Positions 46,121 through 55,633 of a stretch of DNA of 64,000 nucleotides are shown piece by piece. Positions within the stretch are counted from its first letter, which is position 1, and every line of letters starts with the position of its first letter. The notes beneath the pieces are model-generated. The model saw nothing but the letters and a program-made list of their open reading frames with translations. It searched no databases and was not told where the DNA came from. Location: positions 114,904-178,903 of the forward strand of contig NZ_BPLZ01000002.1 in assembly GCF_019656335.1 (NCBI RefSeq), given 5' to 3'. Source of the stretch: Pseudomonas sp. NCCP-436 (GTDB lineage Bacteria > Pseudomonadota > Gammaproteobacteria > Pseudomonadales > Pseudomonadaceae). Made by a program: the position numbers and the translations under genes.

Positions 46121-46759
46121 TTACGGGCGCTTGCGCTCGAAGGACGATGCGGCGATGCCCCATTGGCCGAGCCAGTAGCTGAGAATGATGGCGTAGGGGG
46201 CGGCAGGGAAACTGCTAACGAAACGGTCGATGCCGATCAGACTGTCGGAAAGCACGAACAACGCGGCGCCGCCGGCCGCCAGCCAGGTGGAGCGTCGCTG
46301 CAAATCCGGATGGCCGAGGCGGGCCAGGGCACGCCAGAGCATCAGGCTGATCACGGTGCTATAACAGGCAACCGGAATCAGTAGTTCGCCCAGGCCATTG
46401 CTGGCCAGAAGAGCAAACATGCCGGCGCCGAACAGCAGGGCCAGCAGGAGAGCAGGCAGGGCTCGCTGGCGGCTGTCGGAGAGGTAGGCGCGCAGGTAGG
46501 CCAGGTGAGCCAACAGGAAAGCGCCAAGGCCGAATACGAACAGGTCCCCCGGCCAGTCCAGCAGGAGGTCGCCGGCGAGGGAGAACAGCAGACCTGTGCC
46601 GATCCAGCGCCGATAGACACCGGCTGGCGCGTGACGCAGCCAGAGCAGCAGGGCAATCACCGGTATGCCTTTGCTCAGCAGGCTGAGCTGTGCATCGCCA
46701 CTGATGCGGCCGTAGAGAAACACGGCGGCACCCGCCAGACCGAGTAACAACCAACGCAT
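46121..46759 (-). CDS. YhhN-family membrane protein (lysoplasmalogenase-like)
   Basis: This 212-residue protein has about seven or eight membrane helices. The GLLFSLAGDLLLDWPGDLFVFGLGAFLLAHLAYLRAY segment and the later AAGGALFVLSDSLIGIDRF contain paired acidic residues (GDLLLD, LSDSLI) conserved in the YhhN/TMEM86 family, whose eukaryotic members hydrolyse lysoplasmalogens. The bacterial substrate is unknown. It lies downstream of rapA on the same strand, 177 bases away. Confidence 0.8.
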   Translation of the reverse strand: MRWLLLGLAGAAVFLYGRISGDAQLSLLSKGIPVIALLLWLRHAPAGVYRRWIGTGLLFSLAGDLLLDWPGDLFVFGLGAFLLAHLAYLRAYLSDSRQRALPALLLALLFGAGMFALLASNGLGELLIPVACYSTVISLMLWRALARLGHPDLQRRSTWLAAGGAALFVLSDSLIGIDRFVSSFPAAPYAIILSYWLGQWGIAASSFERKRP

Positions 46760-46893
46760 GGGGAAGTGGCTCCGTTCTCATTGTTTGCAGGAGGCGAGAC
46801 TATGCCCGGCAGCACGGGGTCTGCCAATGCGTCATGTGCCAAATGGAGGGACGAATCATGCCGCCTGGCCGTGTGCGGGTGGCGGAAAGAGAG

Positions 46894-46926
46894 GGGCACG
46901 GCGAACCCGGGCAGGGTGCCGTGCCG
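46894..46926 (-). terminator. probable terminator of rapA
   Basis: On the minus strand, GGCACGGC pairs with GCCGTGCC across a 15-base loop, followed by CCTCTCTTT. It begins 11 bases after the rapA stop. Confidence 0.55.
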
Positions 46927-46936
46927 GGTAGGTGAC

Positions 46937-49780
46937 TTAGCCGGCGACCAGAATACGGATGGCTTCCAGGCGCAGGGCGGCTTTGTCAAACATCGCCAGA
47001 CTCTGCTCGCGTTGCTGGCGCAGAGCTTCGATCTCGCTGTCACGCACACTCGGGTTGACGGCATGCAGGGCGATCAGGCGCGCCAGCTCCTCGTCCAGTT
47101 CGGCGCTCAAGCGTTTCTTGGCCGTGGCGACCCGCTCGAGATGGCGTGGCATGACTTTGGCCTCTGCCTCGTTGATCTGTCGAGTTAGCACCTCGCGCTG
47201 GGCCTGGACGAACTTGTTGGCGCTGGCCCGAGGCACGCTTTCGAGCTGGTCGTTGAGGGTTTCGAAGGTCACCTTGGGGGCCAGGTCGTTGCCATTGGCA
47301 TCGAGCAGGCAGCGTAGCGCCAGCGGTGGCAGGAAACGACCCAGTTGCAGCTTGCGTGGGGCAACCACTTCACTGACGTAGAGTAGTTCCAGCAGTACGG
47401 TGCCGGGCTTGAGGGCTTTGTTCTTGATCAGCGCCACGGCGGTATTGCCCATGGAGCCGGACAGCACCAGGTCCATGCCGCCCTGTACCATCGGATGCTC
47501 CCAACTGATGAACTGCATGTCCTCGCGGCTTAGGGCCAGATCGCGATCGTAGGTGATGGTCACCGCTTCGTCGCTGCCGAGGGGGAAGCTGGCGTCGAGC
47601 ATCTTTTCGCTGGGGCGCAGGATCAGGGCGTTGTCCGAGTGGTCCTCGCTGTCGATACCAAAGGCATTGAACAGCTCTTCCATGTAGATCGGCAGAGTGA
47701 ACTGGTCGTCCTGCTCAAGAATCGCCTCCACCAGTGTCTCGCCCTCTCCGGCTCCGCTGGAGTTCAGTTCCAGCAGACGGTCGCGCCCGCTGTGCAGTTC
47801 GCCTTCCAGACGCTGGCGCTCGCTTTGCGCCTCCTGAAGCAGGGCCTGCCATGGCGCTTGATCGCCGGTATTCAGCAGGGGCAGCAGGCGCGGGCCGAAC
47901 TGATGCTGGAGGGCATTGCCGGTGGGGCAGGTGGCAAGGAAGGCGTTCAGCGCCTGGTGATACCACTGGAACAGGCGCTCCTGCGGGCTGTTCTCCAGGT
48001 ACGGAACATGTAGCTGGATACGGTGCTTCTGGCCGATGCGGTCGAGGCGGCCGATGCGTTGCTCGAGCAGATCCGGGTGTGCCGGCAGGTCGAACAGTAC
48101 CAGGTGATGAGCGAACTGGAAGTTGCGGCCTTCGGAGCCGATCTCCGAGCAAATCAGTACCTGGGCACCGAATTCCTCGTCGGCGAAGTAGGCCGCGGCG
48201 CGGTCTCGCTCGAGGATGCTCATGCCTTCATGGAACACCGTGGCGGGAATGCCGGAGCGCACGCGCAGAGCGTCTTCCAGATCCAGTGCGGTTTCGGGGT
48301 GGGCGCAGATCACCAGCACCTTGAACTTTTTCAGCATCTTCAGGGTGTCGATCAGCCATTCGACACGCGGGTCGAAGCGCCACCAGGGTTGTTCTTCGTC
48401 GCTATCCTCGCGAGCCTGGTAGCTGACTTCCGGGTAAAGCTCGGCCTGCTCGCCTGTCGACAGTTCCAGATATTCGGCTGGAAGCGGCAGCGGGTAGGGG
48501 TGCAGTTCGCGCTCCGGGAACCCCTGCACGGCCGCACGGGTATTGCGAAACAGCAGGCGGCCGGTGCCGTGGCGGTCAAGCAGTTCACGTACCAGGCGCG
48601 CACGGGCCTGATCATCGCCGCTGTCGACTGCCTTCAGCAGTTCGCGGCCTGCTTTGCCGAGAAAACCGCCGATGGCTTCCCGGGCCTGTGGGCTGAGGTG
48701 GCCCTGATCGAGCAACTCCTGCACTGCTTCGGCCACCGGGCGGTACTGACTGCTTTCGGCGCGGAAGGCTTCCAGGTCGTGAAAGCGGGCAGGGTCGAGC
48801 AGGCGCAGGCGGGCAAAGTGACTGTCCTGGCCTAGCTGCTCGGGGGTGGCGGTTAGCAGCAGTACTCCTGGGATGACCTCGGCCAGCTGTTCCACCAGGG
48901 CGTATTCGGGGCTGACCTGATCCGGGTGCCAGACCAGATGGTGGGCCTCGTCCACCACCAGCAGATCCCAGCCGGCGGCAAACAGCGCATCCTGGGCCTT
49001 TTCGTCGGTAGTCAGCCACTCCAGGGCTACCAGCGCCAACTGGCTGTCTTCGAAGGGATTGCTGGCGTCGCTTTCCAGGAAGCGCTCGGCGTCGAACAGG
49101 GCCACTTCAAGGTTGAAGCGTCGGCGCATTTCCACCAGCCACTGGTGCTGGAGGTTTTCCGGCACCAGAATCAGCACACGGCTGGCACGCCCGGAAAGCA
49201 GCTGACGGTGGATCACCAGACCGGCTTCGATAGTTTTGCCCAGGCCTACTTCGTCTGCCAGTAGTACGCGAGGGGCAATGCGGTCGGCAACGCTGCGGGC
49301 AATGTGCAACTGGTGGGCGATGGGCTGCACGCGGGCACCGCACAGCCCCCAAAGCGGCGACTGCAGCAGGCGGCTGTTGTGTTGCAGGGTGTGGTAGCGC
49401 AGGGCAAACCAGGCCAGCGGGTCGATCTGACCGGCGAACAGGCGGTCGCTGGCCAGGCGGAACTGAATGAAGTTGGACAGCTGGGTTTCCGGCATGCTTA
49501 CCGGCTGATGGCGGGCATCGAGACCGTGATAGACGAGCAGGCCGTCAATATCCTCGACTTCCTGTACGGTGAGCTTCCAGCCCTCGAAGTGGGTGATTTC
49601 GTCGCCGGGGGCGAAGCGTACACGGGTCAGTGGTGCGTTGCGCGTGGCGTATTGACGGGTTTCGCCGGTGGCCGGGTAGAGCACAGTGAGCAGGCGGCCA
49701 TCTTCGGCAAGGATGGTTCCCAGCCCCAATTCCGCTTCGCTGTCACTGATCCAGCGTTGTCCCGGTTGATACTGCGCCAT
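46937..49780 (-). CDS. rapA: RNA polymerase-associated ATPase RapA (HepA)
   Basis: RapA is a Swi2/Snf2 ATPase that recycles RNA polymerase from post-termination complexes. The 947-residue product has two N-terminal KOW-like folds (1-110), Walker [11 protein letters not shown] (174-183), the DEAH box (277-280), helicase C motifs ([30 protein letters not shown]) and a C-terminal RapA-specific region. GAGA lies just upstream of the ATG. The divergent gene starts 160 bases away. Confidence 0.95.
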   Translation of the reverse strand: MAQYQPGQRWISDSEAELGLGTILAEDGRLLTVLYPATGETRQYATRNAPLTRVRFAPGDEITHFEGWKLTVQEVEDIDGLLVYHGLDARHQPVSMPETQLSNFIQFRLASDRLFAGQIDPLAWFALRYHTLQHNSRLLQSPLWGLCGARVQPIAHQLHIARSVADRIAPRVLLADEVGLGKTIEAGLVIHRQLLSGRASRVLILVPENLQHQWLVEMRRRFNLEVALFDAERFLESDASNPFEDSQLALVALEWLTTDEKAQDALFAAGWDLLVVDEAHHLVWHPDQVSPEYALVEQLAEVIPGVLLLTATPEQLGQDSHFARLRLLDPARFHDLEAFRAESSQYRPVAEAVQELLDQGHLSPQAREAIGGFLGKAGRELLKAVDSGDDQARARLVRELLDRHGTGRLLFRNTRAAVQGFPERELHPYPLPLPAEYLELSTGEQAELYPEVSYQAREDSDEEQPWWRFDPRVEWLIDTLKMLKKFKVLVICAHPETALDLEDALRVRSGIPATVFHEGMSILERDRAAAYFADEEFGAQVLICSEIGSEGRNFQFAHHLVLFDLPAHPDLLEQRIGRLDRIGQKHRIQLHVPYLENSPQERLFQWYHQALNAFLATCPTGNALQHQFGPRLLPLLNTGDQAPWQALLQEAQSERQRLEGELHSGRDRLLELNSSGAGEGETLVEAILEQDDQFTLPIYMEELFNAFGIDSEDHSDNALILRPSEKMLDASFPLGSDEAVTITYDRDLALSREDMQFISWEHPMVQGGMDLVLSGSMGNTAVALIKNKALKPGTVLLELLYVSEVVAPRKLQLGRFLPPLALRCLLDANGNDLAPKVTFETLNDQLESVPRASANKFVQAQREVLTRQINEAEAKVMPRHLERVATAKKRLSAELDEELARLIALHAVNPSVRDSEIEALRQQREQSLAMFDKAALRLEAIRILVAG

Positions 49781-49940
49781 GCCTGTCTCCCGCGTGAAAA
49801 GCCGGCTATCTTAACGGATGCTGCGCTGCGACCAAAGCGGCAGAGGCACTCTCGTCGAGCCGTTTGGTCAAAGTTTAGCGAGCACCGGCTAAAGTCGTGG
49901 TTCGTCAGGCCGACAGCCAGACTAAAGGAGGTATCCAAAC

Positions 49941-50234
49941 GTGCTGCCACCGATTCCCCAGGCACTGGTGCCGGTTACCGCGACGCAGGATGTGGTCAAG
50001 CCCAGGCCCGAGATTCCGCCCGTGACACCGTCCGAGGAGAGTGCCAAGGAAAGCGCGCTGACCCTTGATCGACGCCACCCGCAGGAGGCCGAGGAGTTGC
50101 TCCGCGAGGAGCAGCGTCGGCGTCAGCGGCGGGGTTATAGCGCCGAGCAACTGGCCGAGGCCGAGCCAGAGGAGGTCGAGCGGGTGCTCGGTGAGCTGCC
50201 CCGTCAGGGGCTGTGGGTCGATGTGGAAGTCTGA
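49941..50234 (+). CDS. small conserved hypothetical protein
   Basis: This 97-residue protein has no recognised domain. It has a Pro/Val-rich N-terminus (PPIPQALVPVTATQDVVKPRPEIPPVTP) and a charged helical half (RRHPQEAEELLREEQRRRQRRGYSAEQLAEAEPEEVERVLGELPRQG). The GTG start follows an unusually good ribosome site, AAGGAGGT, by about 9 bases. It precedes the AlkB-like gene by 21 bases and may be co-transcribed. Similar Pseudomonas proteins have sometimes carried a misleading aspartate-semialdehyde dehydrogenase name. Confidence 0.75.
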   Translation: MLPPIPQALVPVTATQDVVKPRPEIPPVTPSEESAKESALTLDRRHPQEAEELLREEQRRRQRRGYSAEQLAEAEPEEVERVLGELPRQGLWVDVEV

Positions 50235-50255
50235 CACCCGTAGCGAGTGGTTTTC

Positions 50256-50855
50256 ATGCTGTTTCATGATCCGCTTCCCACGCTGGACAATGCCGAGCTG
50301 GACTATTTTCCGGACTGGCTCGACCGTGACACGGCCGACACCTGGTTCGAGGCGCTGCTGGCGCAGACGCCCTGGCAGCAGCCGGAGCTTTTCATCCATG
50401 GCCGCTATCACCGTACGCCGCGTCTGACCGCCTGGTACGGCGAGCCTGGCGCACGCTACCGTTATTCCGGCAGGCTCCACGAACCGCTGTCCTGGACGCC
50501 GCTGCTGGCTGAGATCCGCCAGCGGGTGGAGCACCAGGTGGGGCAGCCGCTTAATGCCGTGCTGCTCAACTATTATCGTGACGGTCAGGACTCGATGGGC
50601 TGGCACAACGATGCCGAGCCGGAGTTGGGACGCGATCCGCTGATTGCTTCGCTCAGTCTGGGAGGCTGTCGGCGTTTCGATCTGCGCCGCGTTGGCAGTA
50701 CGCGTATCGAGTACTCGCTGACGCTGGCGCATGCTTCGCTACTGGTCATGCGCGGGCCGACCCAGCATCATTGGCAGCATCAAGTGGCGAAGACGCGGCA
50801 AGCCTGTGCTCCGCGACTTAACCTGACCTTCCGCCTGATCCGGTTTCCGCTATGA
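50256..50855 (+). CDS. AlkB-like 2-oxoglutarate/Fe(II)-dependent dioxygenase
   Basis: This 199-residue protein resembles the ALKBH2/3 type of oxidative demethylase that repairs 1-methyladenine and 3-methylcytosine in DNA or RNA. The facial triad is HxD at His117-Asp119 (GWHNDAEPELG) and His175 (HHWQHQV). The 2-oxoglutarate-binding arginines are Arg187 and Arg193 (PRLNLTFRLI). The N-terminal part has LTAWYGEPGARYRYSG. I prefer the ATG at 50256; a GTG at 50247 is in frame. Its stop overlaps the next small gene. Confidence 0.88.
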   Translation: MLFHDPLPTLDNAELDYFPDWLDRDTADTWFEALLAQTPWQQPELFIHGRYHRTPRLTAWYGEPGARYRYSGRLHEPLSWTPLLAEIRQRVEHQVGQPLNAVLLNYYRDGQDSMGWHNDAEPELGRDPLIASLSLGGCRRFDLRRVGSTRIEYSLTLAHASLLVMRGPTQHHWQHQVAKTRQACAPRLNLTFRLIRFPL

Positions 50856-51016
50856 GCAATGATGACAAGCTGATCGATTTCGCTGCCGAGCGCGACAAGC
50901 GCATCCATGATCTTCACGACAGGCGCCTGGACGCGATGCGCCAGGTGTTCGAGCAGGTTCTGCCTCTGGGCAAAAGCAGGAAGAAAGCTAAGGGCAAGCC
51001 GAAGAAAAAGCGCTGA
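50852..51016 (+). CDS. 54-residue lysine-rich microprotein
   Basis: This short gene encodes 54 residues, beginning MSNDDKLIDFAAERDKR and ending in a very basic tail (GKSRKKAKGKPKKKR). Its ATG overlaps the stop of the AlkB-like gene (CTATGAG), a strong sign of translational coupling. The basic tail suggests nucleic-acid or ribosome contact, which would fit a repair or RNA-linked partner. No family recognised. Confidence 0.65.
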   Translation: MSNDDKLIDFAAERDKRIHDLHDRRLDAMRQVFEQVLPLGKSRKKAKGKPKKKR

Positions 51017-51132
51017 GACCCGCCTTCCCTCCCGTTGCCTCTGTGGCCATGGTGCCGCTTTCGCTGTTCTCCCGCCGATTTCTTGACTTGTGTCAGTGTT
51101 CGCGCTGGCCTGCCGGAAGCTTCTTTCGCCAA

Positions 51133-51173
51133 TTGATCCAGATCAATTCCCTCCGAACCGACGCTGCTAACTT
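51133..51173 (+). promoter_or_regulatory. ANR/FNR-type promoter of the PhrS/CcoM-like transcript
   Basis: TTGATCCAGATCAA (51133-51146) is a perfect match to the ANR/FNR box. A -10-like TAACTT lies at 51168-51173. A start near 51181 puts the box centre (51139.5) at -41.5, the class II position. Confidence 0.8.
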
Positions 51174-51214
51174 GAAGCCATCTCAGACAGACAGGCAAAG
51201 ATCAGGAGGCAGCC

Positions 51215-51331
51215 ATGTTCGTCGATACAGTGGTTCTCGCCGGAGTCGGCACGGTTCTTCTGATGTTCGCGTTCTTCGGAGGAGTTGGTTATTTCATCTG
51301 GAAGGATGCGCACAAGCGTAAGCAGGGCTGA
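51215..51331 (+). CDS. ccoM: 38-residue membrane peptide resembling cbb3 oxidase subunit CcoM
   Basis: The peptide begins MFVDTVVLAGVG and ends WKDAHKRKQG, with one membrane helix at about residues 5-28. AGGAGG lies 5 bases upstream of the ATG, an excellent ribosome site. The sequence recalls CcoM, a single-helix subunit found in the P. stutzeri cbb3 cytochrome oxidase. A low-oxygen promoter fits a cbb3 oxidase component. The CcoM call is from memory and not verified; that the frame is translated is well supported. Confidence 0.7.
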   Translation: MFVDTVVLAGVGTVLLMFAFFGGVGYFIWKDAHKRKQG

Positions 51332-51364
51332 TCCTTCCAGCTCACTGGGCACGCAAGGCAATTC

Positions 51365-51389
51365 GGGCGACTTCGGTCGCCCTTTTTTT
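51365..51389 (+). terminator. Rho-independent terminator of the small transcript
   Basis: GGGCGAC-TTCG-GTCGCCC (51365-51382), with a stable TTCG tetraloop, is followed by seven T residues. Confidence 0.95.
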
Positions 51390-51479
51390 GTTCCTTATAT
51401 GAACCTGGAATCTTTTGCTTACGCCGCGTTCCATTACAGATCTATGTATCTGTTCTGAGCCTTTTCTTGTGGCGTAGCG

Positions 51480-53468
51480 ATGTTGCGTCTCCTAGGACAC
51501 TTTCTGTTTCCCCAGCCAAACGCTTTGCAATTTGCCATCAAGACGCTGCTTGGTGGCGGCCTGGCGCTGTGGCTGGCGTTTCGCTTCGATCTGCAACAGC
51601 CGCAATGGGCGTTGATGACAGCCTTCATTGTCGCCCAGCCGATGTCCGGCATGGTGGTACTCAAGGGGCTGGCCCGGGTATTGGGCACGGTGATCGGTAC
51701 GCTGATGGCGGTACTGATGATCGCTTTGTTCGCGCAGACACCGTGGCTGTTTCTGCTGGTTCTGGCTCTGTGGATGACGTTGTGCACCGCTGCGTCGACC
51801 CTGTTGCGCAGTGCCTGGGGGTATGCCTTCGTGCTGGCCGGTTATACGGTGGCGATCATCGGTCTGCCGGCTGTCAACGCGCCGCTGACGGTGTTCGATC
51901 AGGCAGTGGCGCGTTGCACTGAAATCATTCTGGGCATTGCCTGCGCTACTGTGGTCAGCGCCGTATTGTGGCCGCAGCGAGTCGAACGTCAGTTGAGTGC
52001 ACAAGCGCGCCGGGTGTGGCAGGCGGGTATGGCGGCAGCGTTGCACTCTCTGCAAGGGCAGCCACTGGATCGCAAGGGGCTGCTTGATGTACTAGGTCAG
52101 GTGGTGGCGATTGACGCCCAGCGCGAGCATGCCTGGTTCGAGGGGCCGTTAGGGCGTAGCCGGGCATCGGCGCTGCGTGCGCTGAGTCGTGATTTGCTCA
52201 GCGCTTTGCGTCTGGCGCGTGGCGTGGGTCGCCAGTGGCGCAGTCTGGGTGATGCTCAGGCGCGGCGTTTGGCACAGCCGCTGCAGCAGGTGGTCGACGT
52301 CATGCAGGAGGCCTCCCATGGGGCGTTGCTGACATTGAGCGGTGCGTTGCGAGAGCAGAGTGCGCTTGCCGATTGGGATCAGGCCGAGCGTGGTGCTCTG
52401 GAGCGTCTTGCGGTGCTTTGTAGTCGCCTGGCCCAGGCACAGGATTCTCTGGAGGCCGTTGAGCAGGGACGCAGCAGCGGTTCGCTGCCACCGCCATTGT
52501 CCTCACATCGTGACTGGCAGACAGCTTTGTTTTACGGCATGCGCAGCGGCTTGGCCTTCCTGCTGCTGGCTGCCCTCTGGATGGGCACGGCCTGGAGTCA
52601 CGCTGCCAGTGCCATGGTGTTGGCTGGGGTGGCCTGCAGTCTGTTTGCCAGTCGCGACAATGCTGCGCAGATCGGTCTTATGTTTCTGCGCGGGATTTTC
52701 TATTGCGTACCGGTAGCGCTTCTGGTTGGACATGTGCTGTTGCCGCAGGTCAGCGGTTTTGCATTGCTATGTCTGGTGCTGGCACCACCGCTGTTCTTTG
52801 GCGCATTGGGCATGGCTCATCCGATGCTGGCAGGCACGGCCACTTCGTTCACCCTCAACCTGATTGTGCTGACCGGCCCGCACAACGTCATGAAATACGA
52901 CGTAGGGTTCTTCTTCAATGAAGTGCTGTCGATGATTGTTGGTGTGGGCTGTGCGGTACTGGCTTTCAATCTGCTGCAGTTGCGCAGTCCAGCCTGGCAC
53001 ATCCGTCGCCTCCGGCGGGCAACCCTGCAGGATTTGCAACGCCTGACCTGGCGCTCTTTGGATGGCGCTGAAAACTGGTTCGGCGGACGTATGGCTGATC
53101 GTCTGCTGCGTCTGGCGCGGCATTATCCACTGCTGCCTGCCAATAGTCGTGAGCGTTGGGATGATGGTATCAGTGGTCTGGATTTCGCCGATGAGCTGCT
53201 GCACTTGCGGGCCTGTCTGGCGAGTCTCGGATCATCGATGCGTGAGCCGGGCGAGGCCTTCTTGTGGCGAGTCGGCCAGGCCTTGCAGAAGGGGCCGCAG
53301 GAGGCGCAGGCGCAATCTCTGGATGGCGCTGCCCAAGCGCTTATGCAGGTACTGGTGAGCGGGCCGGAAAATATCGAGCGGCGTTTGGCGCTGACGGCTA
53401 CTCAGCAACTGTGCAGGATCTGGCAGCGTTGGTGCCAGGGCGGGGGAATGGAACATGGGGCTGCGTGA
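51480..53468 (+). CDS. FUSC-family inner-membrane efflux protein (AaeB-like)
   Basis: This 662-residue protein has two bundles of about six membrane helices each (20-150 and 350-500) separated by cytoplasmic domains, the FUSC/AaeB layout for aromatic-acid or fusaric-acid efflux. Features include FRFDLQQPQWALMTAFIVAQPMSGMVVLKGLARVLGT and TGPHNVMKYDVGFFFNEVLSMIVGVG. It overlaps the DUF1656 gene by 14 bases and forms a three-gene operon with a periplasmic adaptor. Substrate not determinable. Confidence 0.87.
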   Translation: MLRLLGHFLFPQPNALQFAIKTLLGGGLALWLAFRFDLQQPQWALMTAFIVAQPMSGMVVLKGLARVLGTVIGTLMAVLMIALFAQTPWLFLLVLALWMTLCTAASTLLRSAWGYAFVLAGYTVAIIGLPAVNAPLTVFDQAVARCTEIILGIACATVVSAVLWPQRVERQLSAQARRVWQAGMAAALHSLQGQPLDRKGLLDVLGQVVAIDAQREHAWFEGPLGRSRASALRALSRDLLSALRLARGVGRQWRSLGDAQARRLAQPLQQVVDVMQEASHGALLTLSGALREQSALADWDQAERGALERLAVLCSRLAQAQDSLEAVEQGRSSGSLPPPLSSHRDWQTALFYGMRSGLAFLLLAALWMGTAWSHAASAMVLAGVACSLFASRDNAAQIGLMFLRGIFYCVPVALLVGHVLLPQVSGFALLCLVLAPPLFFGALGMAHPMLAGTATSFTLNLIVLTGPHNVMKYDVGFFFNEVLSMIVGVGCAVLAFNLLQLRSPAWHIRRLRRATLQDLQRLTWRSLDGAENWFGGRMADRLLRLARHYPLLPANSRERWDDGISGLDFADELLHLRACLASLGSSMREPGEAFLWRVGQALQKGPQEAQAQSLDGAAQALMQVLVSGPENIERRLALTATQQLCRIWQRWCQGGGMEHGAA

Positions 53469-53658
53469 ATGGAGTGTCGGCGGGGTACTGCTAAGTCCTT
53501 TGCTGGCGTATGTGCTATTTGCACTGCTGTTGACCGGGGTATTACGCCTGGTGCTGCAGCGAATCGGGCTGAGCCAGTGGATCTGGCACGAAGCGCTGTT
53601 CGATTGTGCGCTGTTCGTTTGTGTATTGGCTGGATCTGTGTACTTCCTGGGGCAATGA
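53455..53658 (+). CDS. DUF1656 small membrane protein (AaeX-like)
   Basis: This 67-residue protein has two membrane helices (LLSPLLAYVLFALLLTGVLRLVL and FDCALFVCVLAGSVYFLG). DUF1656/AaeX proteins occur almost always between a FUSC pump and its adaptor, as here. Its start overlaps the pump gene and the adaptor begins 4 bases after its stop. Role unknown, probably structural. Confidence 0.85.
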   Translation: MGLREWSVGGVLLSPLLAYVLFALLLTGVLRLVLQRIGLSQWIWHEALFDCALFVCVLAGSVYFLGQ

Positions 53659-53662
53659 GAGC

Positions 53663-54532
53663 ATGAAGCAGGCATTGAAATCCGCGGTGCGGGTCACCCT
53701 GACTCTGAGCGTAGTGGCGTTGGCCATCGCAGCCGGCTACTGGCTGTGGCAGTACTACCTGTATTCGCCCTGGACCCGCGACGCCCGAGTGCGTGCCGAT
53801 GTTGTCACCGTGGCGCCGGATGTGGCGGGCTGGGTCGAGAGTCTGAAGGTGCGGGACAATCAGCGGGTTGAGCAGGGCGATCTGCTGATGGTGCTGGACA
53901 AGGCACGCTATGAGGCTGCGCTGGAGCAGGCTCGCGCAGTGGAGCAGACGCGCCGTGAACAACTGACGTTGCGCGAGCGGGAGGCGAGTCGTCGTATGCG
54001 GTTGGGCTCGCAGGCCATTAGTGCCGAGTTGCGTGAAAATGCCCAGATCAGTGCGCGCATTGCCCGTGGCGAGTACCGTCAGGCACAGGCCGCCGTGCAC
54101 TTTGCCGAGCTTGACCTGGCGCGCAGTGAGGTGCGTGCGCCACGGGCCGGGCAGGTGACCAATCTGCGTCTGGCCCAGGGGAATTACGTGCGTAGTGGCG
54201 AGGCGGTCATGGCGTTGGTCGACTTGTCTTCCTTCTATGTGCAGGCCTACTTCGAGGAAACCAAGCTGGCACGTATTCGCGTCGGGGCCCCGGTGAAAGT
54301 GGCCTTGATGGGCGGCGACCAGATACTGGAAGGAGAGGTCGAAAGCATCAGCAGTGGTATCACTGATCGCAATGCCAGGCCTGACGGCCAACTGCTGGCC
54401 GATGTCGAGCCGACCTTCAACTGGGTGCGTCTGGCCCAGCGTATTCCGGTGCGCATCAGGCTCAAGGAACTTCCGGATGATGTGCAACTGAGCGCCGGGA
54501 TGACGGCCAGTGTACAGGTGGTCGAGCAGTGA
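53663..54532 (+). CDS. HlyD-family periplasmic adaptor (AaeA-like)
   Basis: This is the adaptor subunit of the FUSC efflux system, 289 residues. An N-terminal anchor helix (about 8-32) is followed by the conserved YSPWTRDARVRADVVTVAPDVAGWV barrel half, a short coiled-coil (about 85-140) and the second half with LARSEVRAPRAGQVTNLRLAQGNYVRSGE. The ATG at 53663 gives a family-like start; the upstream in-frame start at 53606 is inside the previous gene. An outer-membrane channel is not encoded nearby. Confidence 0.88.
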   Translation: MKQALKSAVRVTLTLSVVALAIAAGYWLWQYYLYSPWTRDARVRADVVTVAPDVAGWVESLKVRDNQRVEQGDLLMVLDKARYEAALEQARAVEQTRREQLTLREREASRRMRLGSQAISAELRENAQISARIARGEYRQAQAAVHFAELDLARSEVRAPRAGQVTNLRLAQGNYVRSGEAVMALVDLSSFYVQAYFEETKLARIRVGAPVKVALMGGDQILEGEVESISSGITDRNARPDGQLLADVEPTFNWVRLAQRIPVRIRLKELPDDVQLSAGMTASVQVVEQ

Positions 54533-54640
54533 TCCGCTTAAAAGCTTTGCTCAGGACGTGACGGCAAGGTCAGAGTCGTCGAAACTAGCGCCTCGTTTTC
54601 AATGCGGGCCATGCCTGGCTCAAGTAAAGAGGTCTCGTCC

Positions 54641-55594
54641 ATGTCCTATAAAGTTTTCGTCGATGGCCAGGAAGGCACTACGGGGTTGCGCCTGCTGGAT
54701 TACCTGGCCGGTCGCCCGGATATTGAGTTGCTGCGCATCGATGAAGCCAAGCGCAAGGATAGTGCCGAGCGAGCGCGCTTTCTTAATGCCGCCGACGTGG
54801 CCTTCCTCTGTTTGCCGGACGCCGCTTCGCGTGAGGCCGTCAGTCTGGTAAGCAATCCCGACACCTGCATCATCGACGCCAGTACCGCTTTCCGTACCGA
54901 CAGCGGCTGGACCTACGGTCTGCCGGAACTGGCTGCTGGCCAGCGCGAGGCGATCCGTGCCAGCAAGCGCATTGCCAACCCTGGCTGCCACGCCACAGCC
55001 TTCATCCTGCTGGTGCGCCCTCTGGTGGACGCCGGTCTGTTACCGAAGAACTACCCGCTCAGCGCGTTCTCCCTGACCGGCTACAGCGGCGGCGGCAAGT
55101 CGATGATCGCCCAATACGAGGCTGGTGGAGATGCCTGTCTGAAAAGTCCGCGCCCTTATGCCATGGGCCAGGCGCACAAGCATCTGCCGGAGATGCGTGT
55201 ACAGACCGGCATTGCCCAGGCGCCGGTGTTCAATCCCATCGTTGGCGACTTCCTCAAGGGGCTTTCGGTAACCGTGCCGCTGCATCTCGACCGGCTGGCG
55301 TCCGGCACAACGCTACAGCAGTTGCATGAGGCGCTGCGGCAGCATTATGCCGGCGAGCGTTTTGTGCGGGTGATGCCGCTGGAGGATGAGTCCAACCTGG
55401 ACAACGGCTTCTTCGATGTGCAGGCCTGCAATGACACCAATCGGGCCGATCTGTTCGTCTTCGGCAATGCCGAGCGGGCGACCCTGGTGGCACGTCTGGA
55501 CAACCTTGGCAAGGGCGCTGCGGGCGCTGCGGTGCAGTGCATGAACGTGCACATCGGTGCCGCCGAGGACGCCGGGCTGGCCAGCGGTCTGTAA
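54641..55594 (+). CDS. argC: N-acetyl-gamma-glutamyl-phosphate reductase, type 2
   Basis: ArgC reduces N-acetylglutamyl 5-phosphate to the semialdehyde in arginine synthesis. At 317 residues it belongs to the short type-2 group. Features are [20 protein letters not shown] (NADP-binding), the active-site Cys116 in ANPGCHATA, and [12 protein letters not shown]. The ATG at 54641 has AGAGG about 9 bases upstream. Many Pseudomonas also carry a type-1 argC elsewhere, which would make this a second copy. It is separate from the efflux operon. Confidence 0.92.
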   Translation: MSYKVFVDGQEGTTGLRLLDYLAGRPDIELLRIDEAKRKDSAERARFLNAADVAFLCLPDAASREAVSLVSNPDTCIIDASTAFRTDSGWTYGLPELAAGQREAIRASKRIANPGCHATAFILLVRPLVDAGLLPKNYPLSAFSLTGYSGGGKSMIAQYEAGGDACLKSPRPYAMGQAHKHLPEMRVQTGIAQAPVFNPIVGDFLKGLSVTVPLHLDRLASGTTLQQLHEALRQHYAGERFVRVMPLEDESNLDNGFFDVQACNDTNRADLFVFGNAERATLVARLDNLGKGAAGAAVQCMNVHIGAAEDAGLASGL

Positions 55595-55633
55595 ATGGCG
55601 GGCCGGGGCTTTGGGCTTCGGCTGCTTGTGCCG

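Larger units (their letters stand above)
51181..51389 (+). ncRNA. phrS: PhrS-like small RNA, anaerobically induced, also coding
   Basis: The predicted transcript runs from about 51181, set by the perfect ANR box, to a strong terminator ending at 51389: about 209 bases. P. aeruginosa PhrS is, from memory, an ANR-activated RNA of about 213 bases with a 37-codon reading frame, encoded near the rapA/alkB-like genes. Size, promoter, position and embedded frame all agree here. The base-pairing role of PhrS (stimulating pqsR translation) may not apply, as pqsR is not expected in this lineage. Identity rests on architecture and synteny. Confidence 0.65.

Noticed and set aside
49905..50732. 275-codon open frame on the minus strand at 50 kb
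   Set aside because: The plus-strand frames have good ribosome sites and an AlkB domain; this one has no recognisable features.
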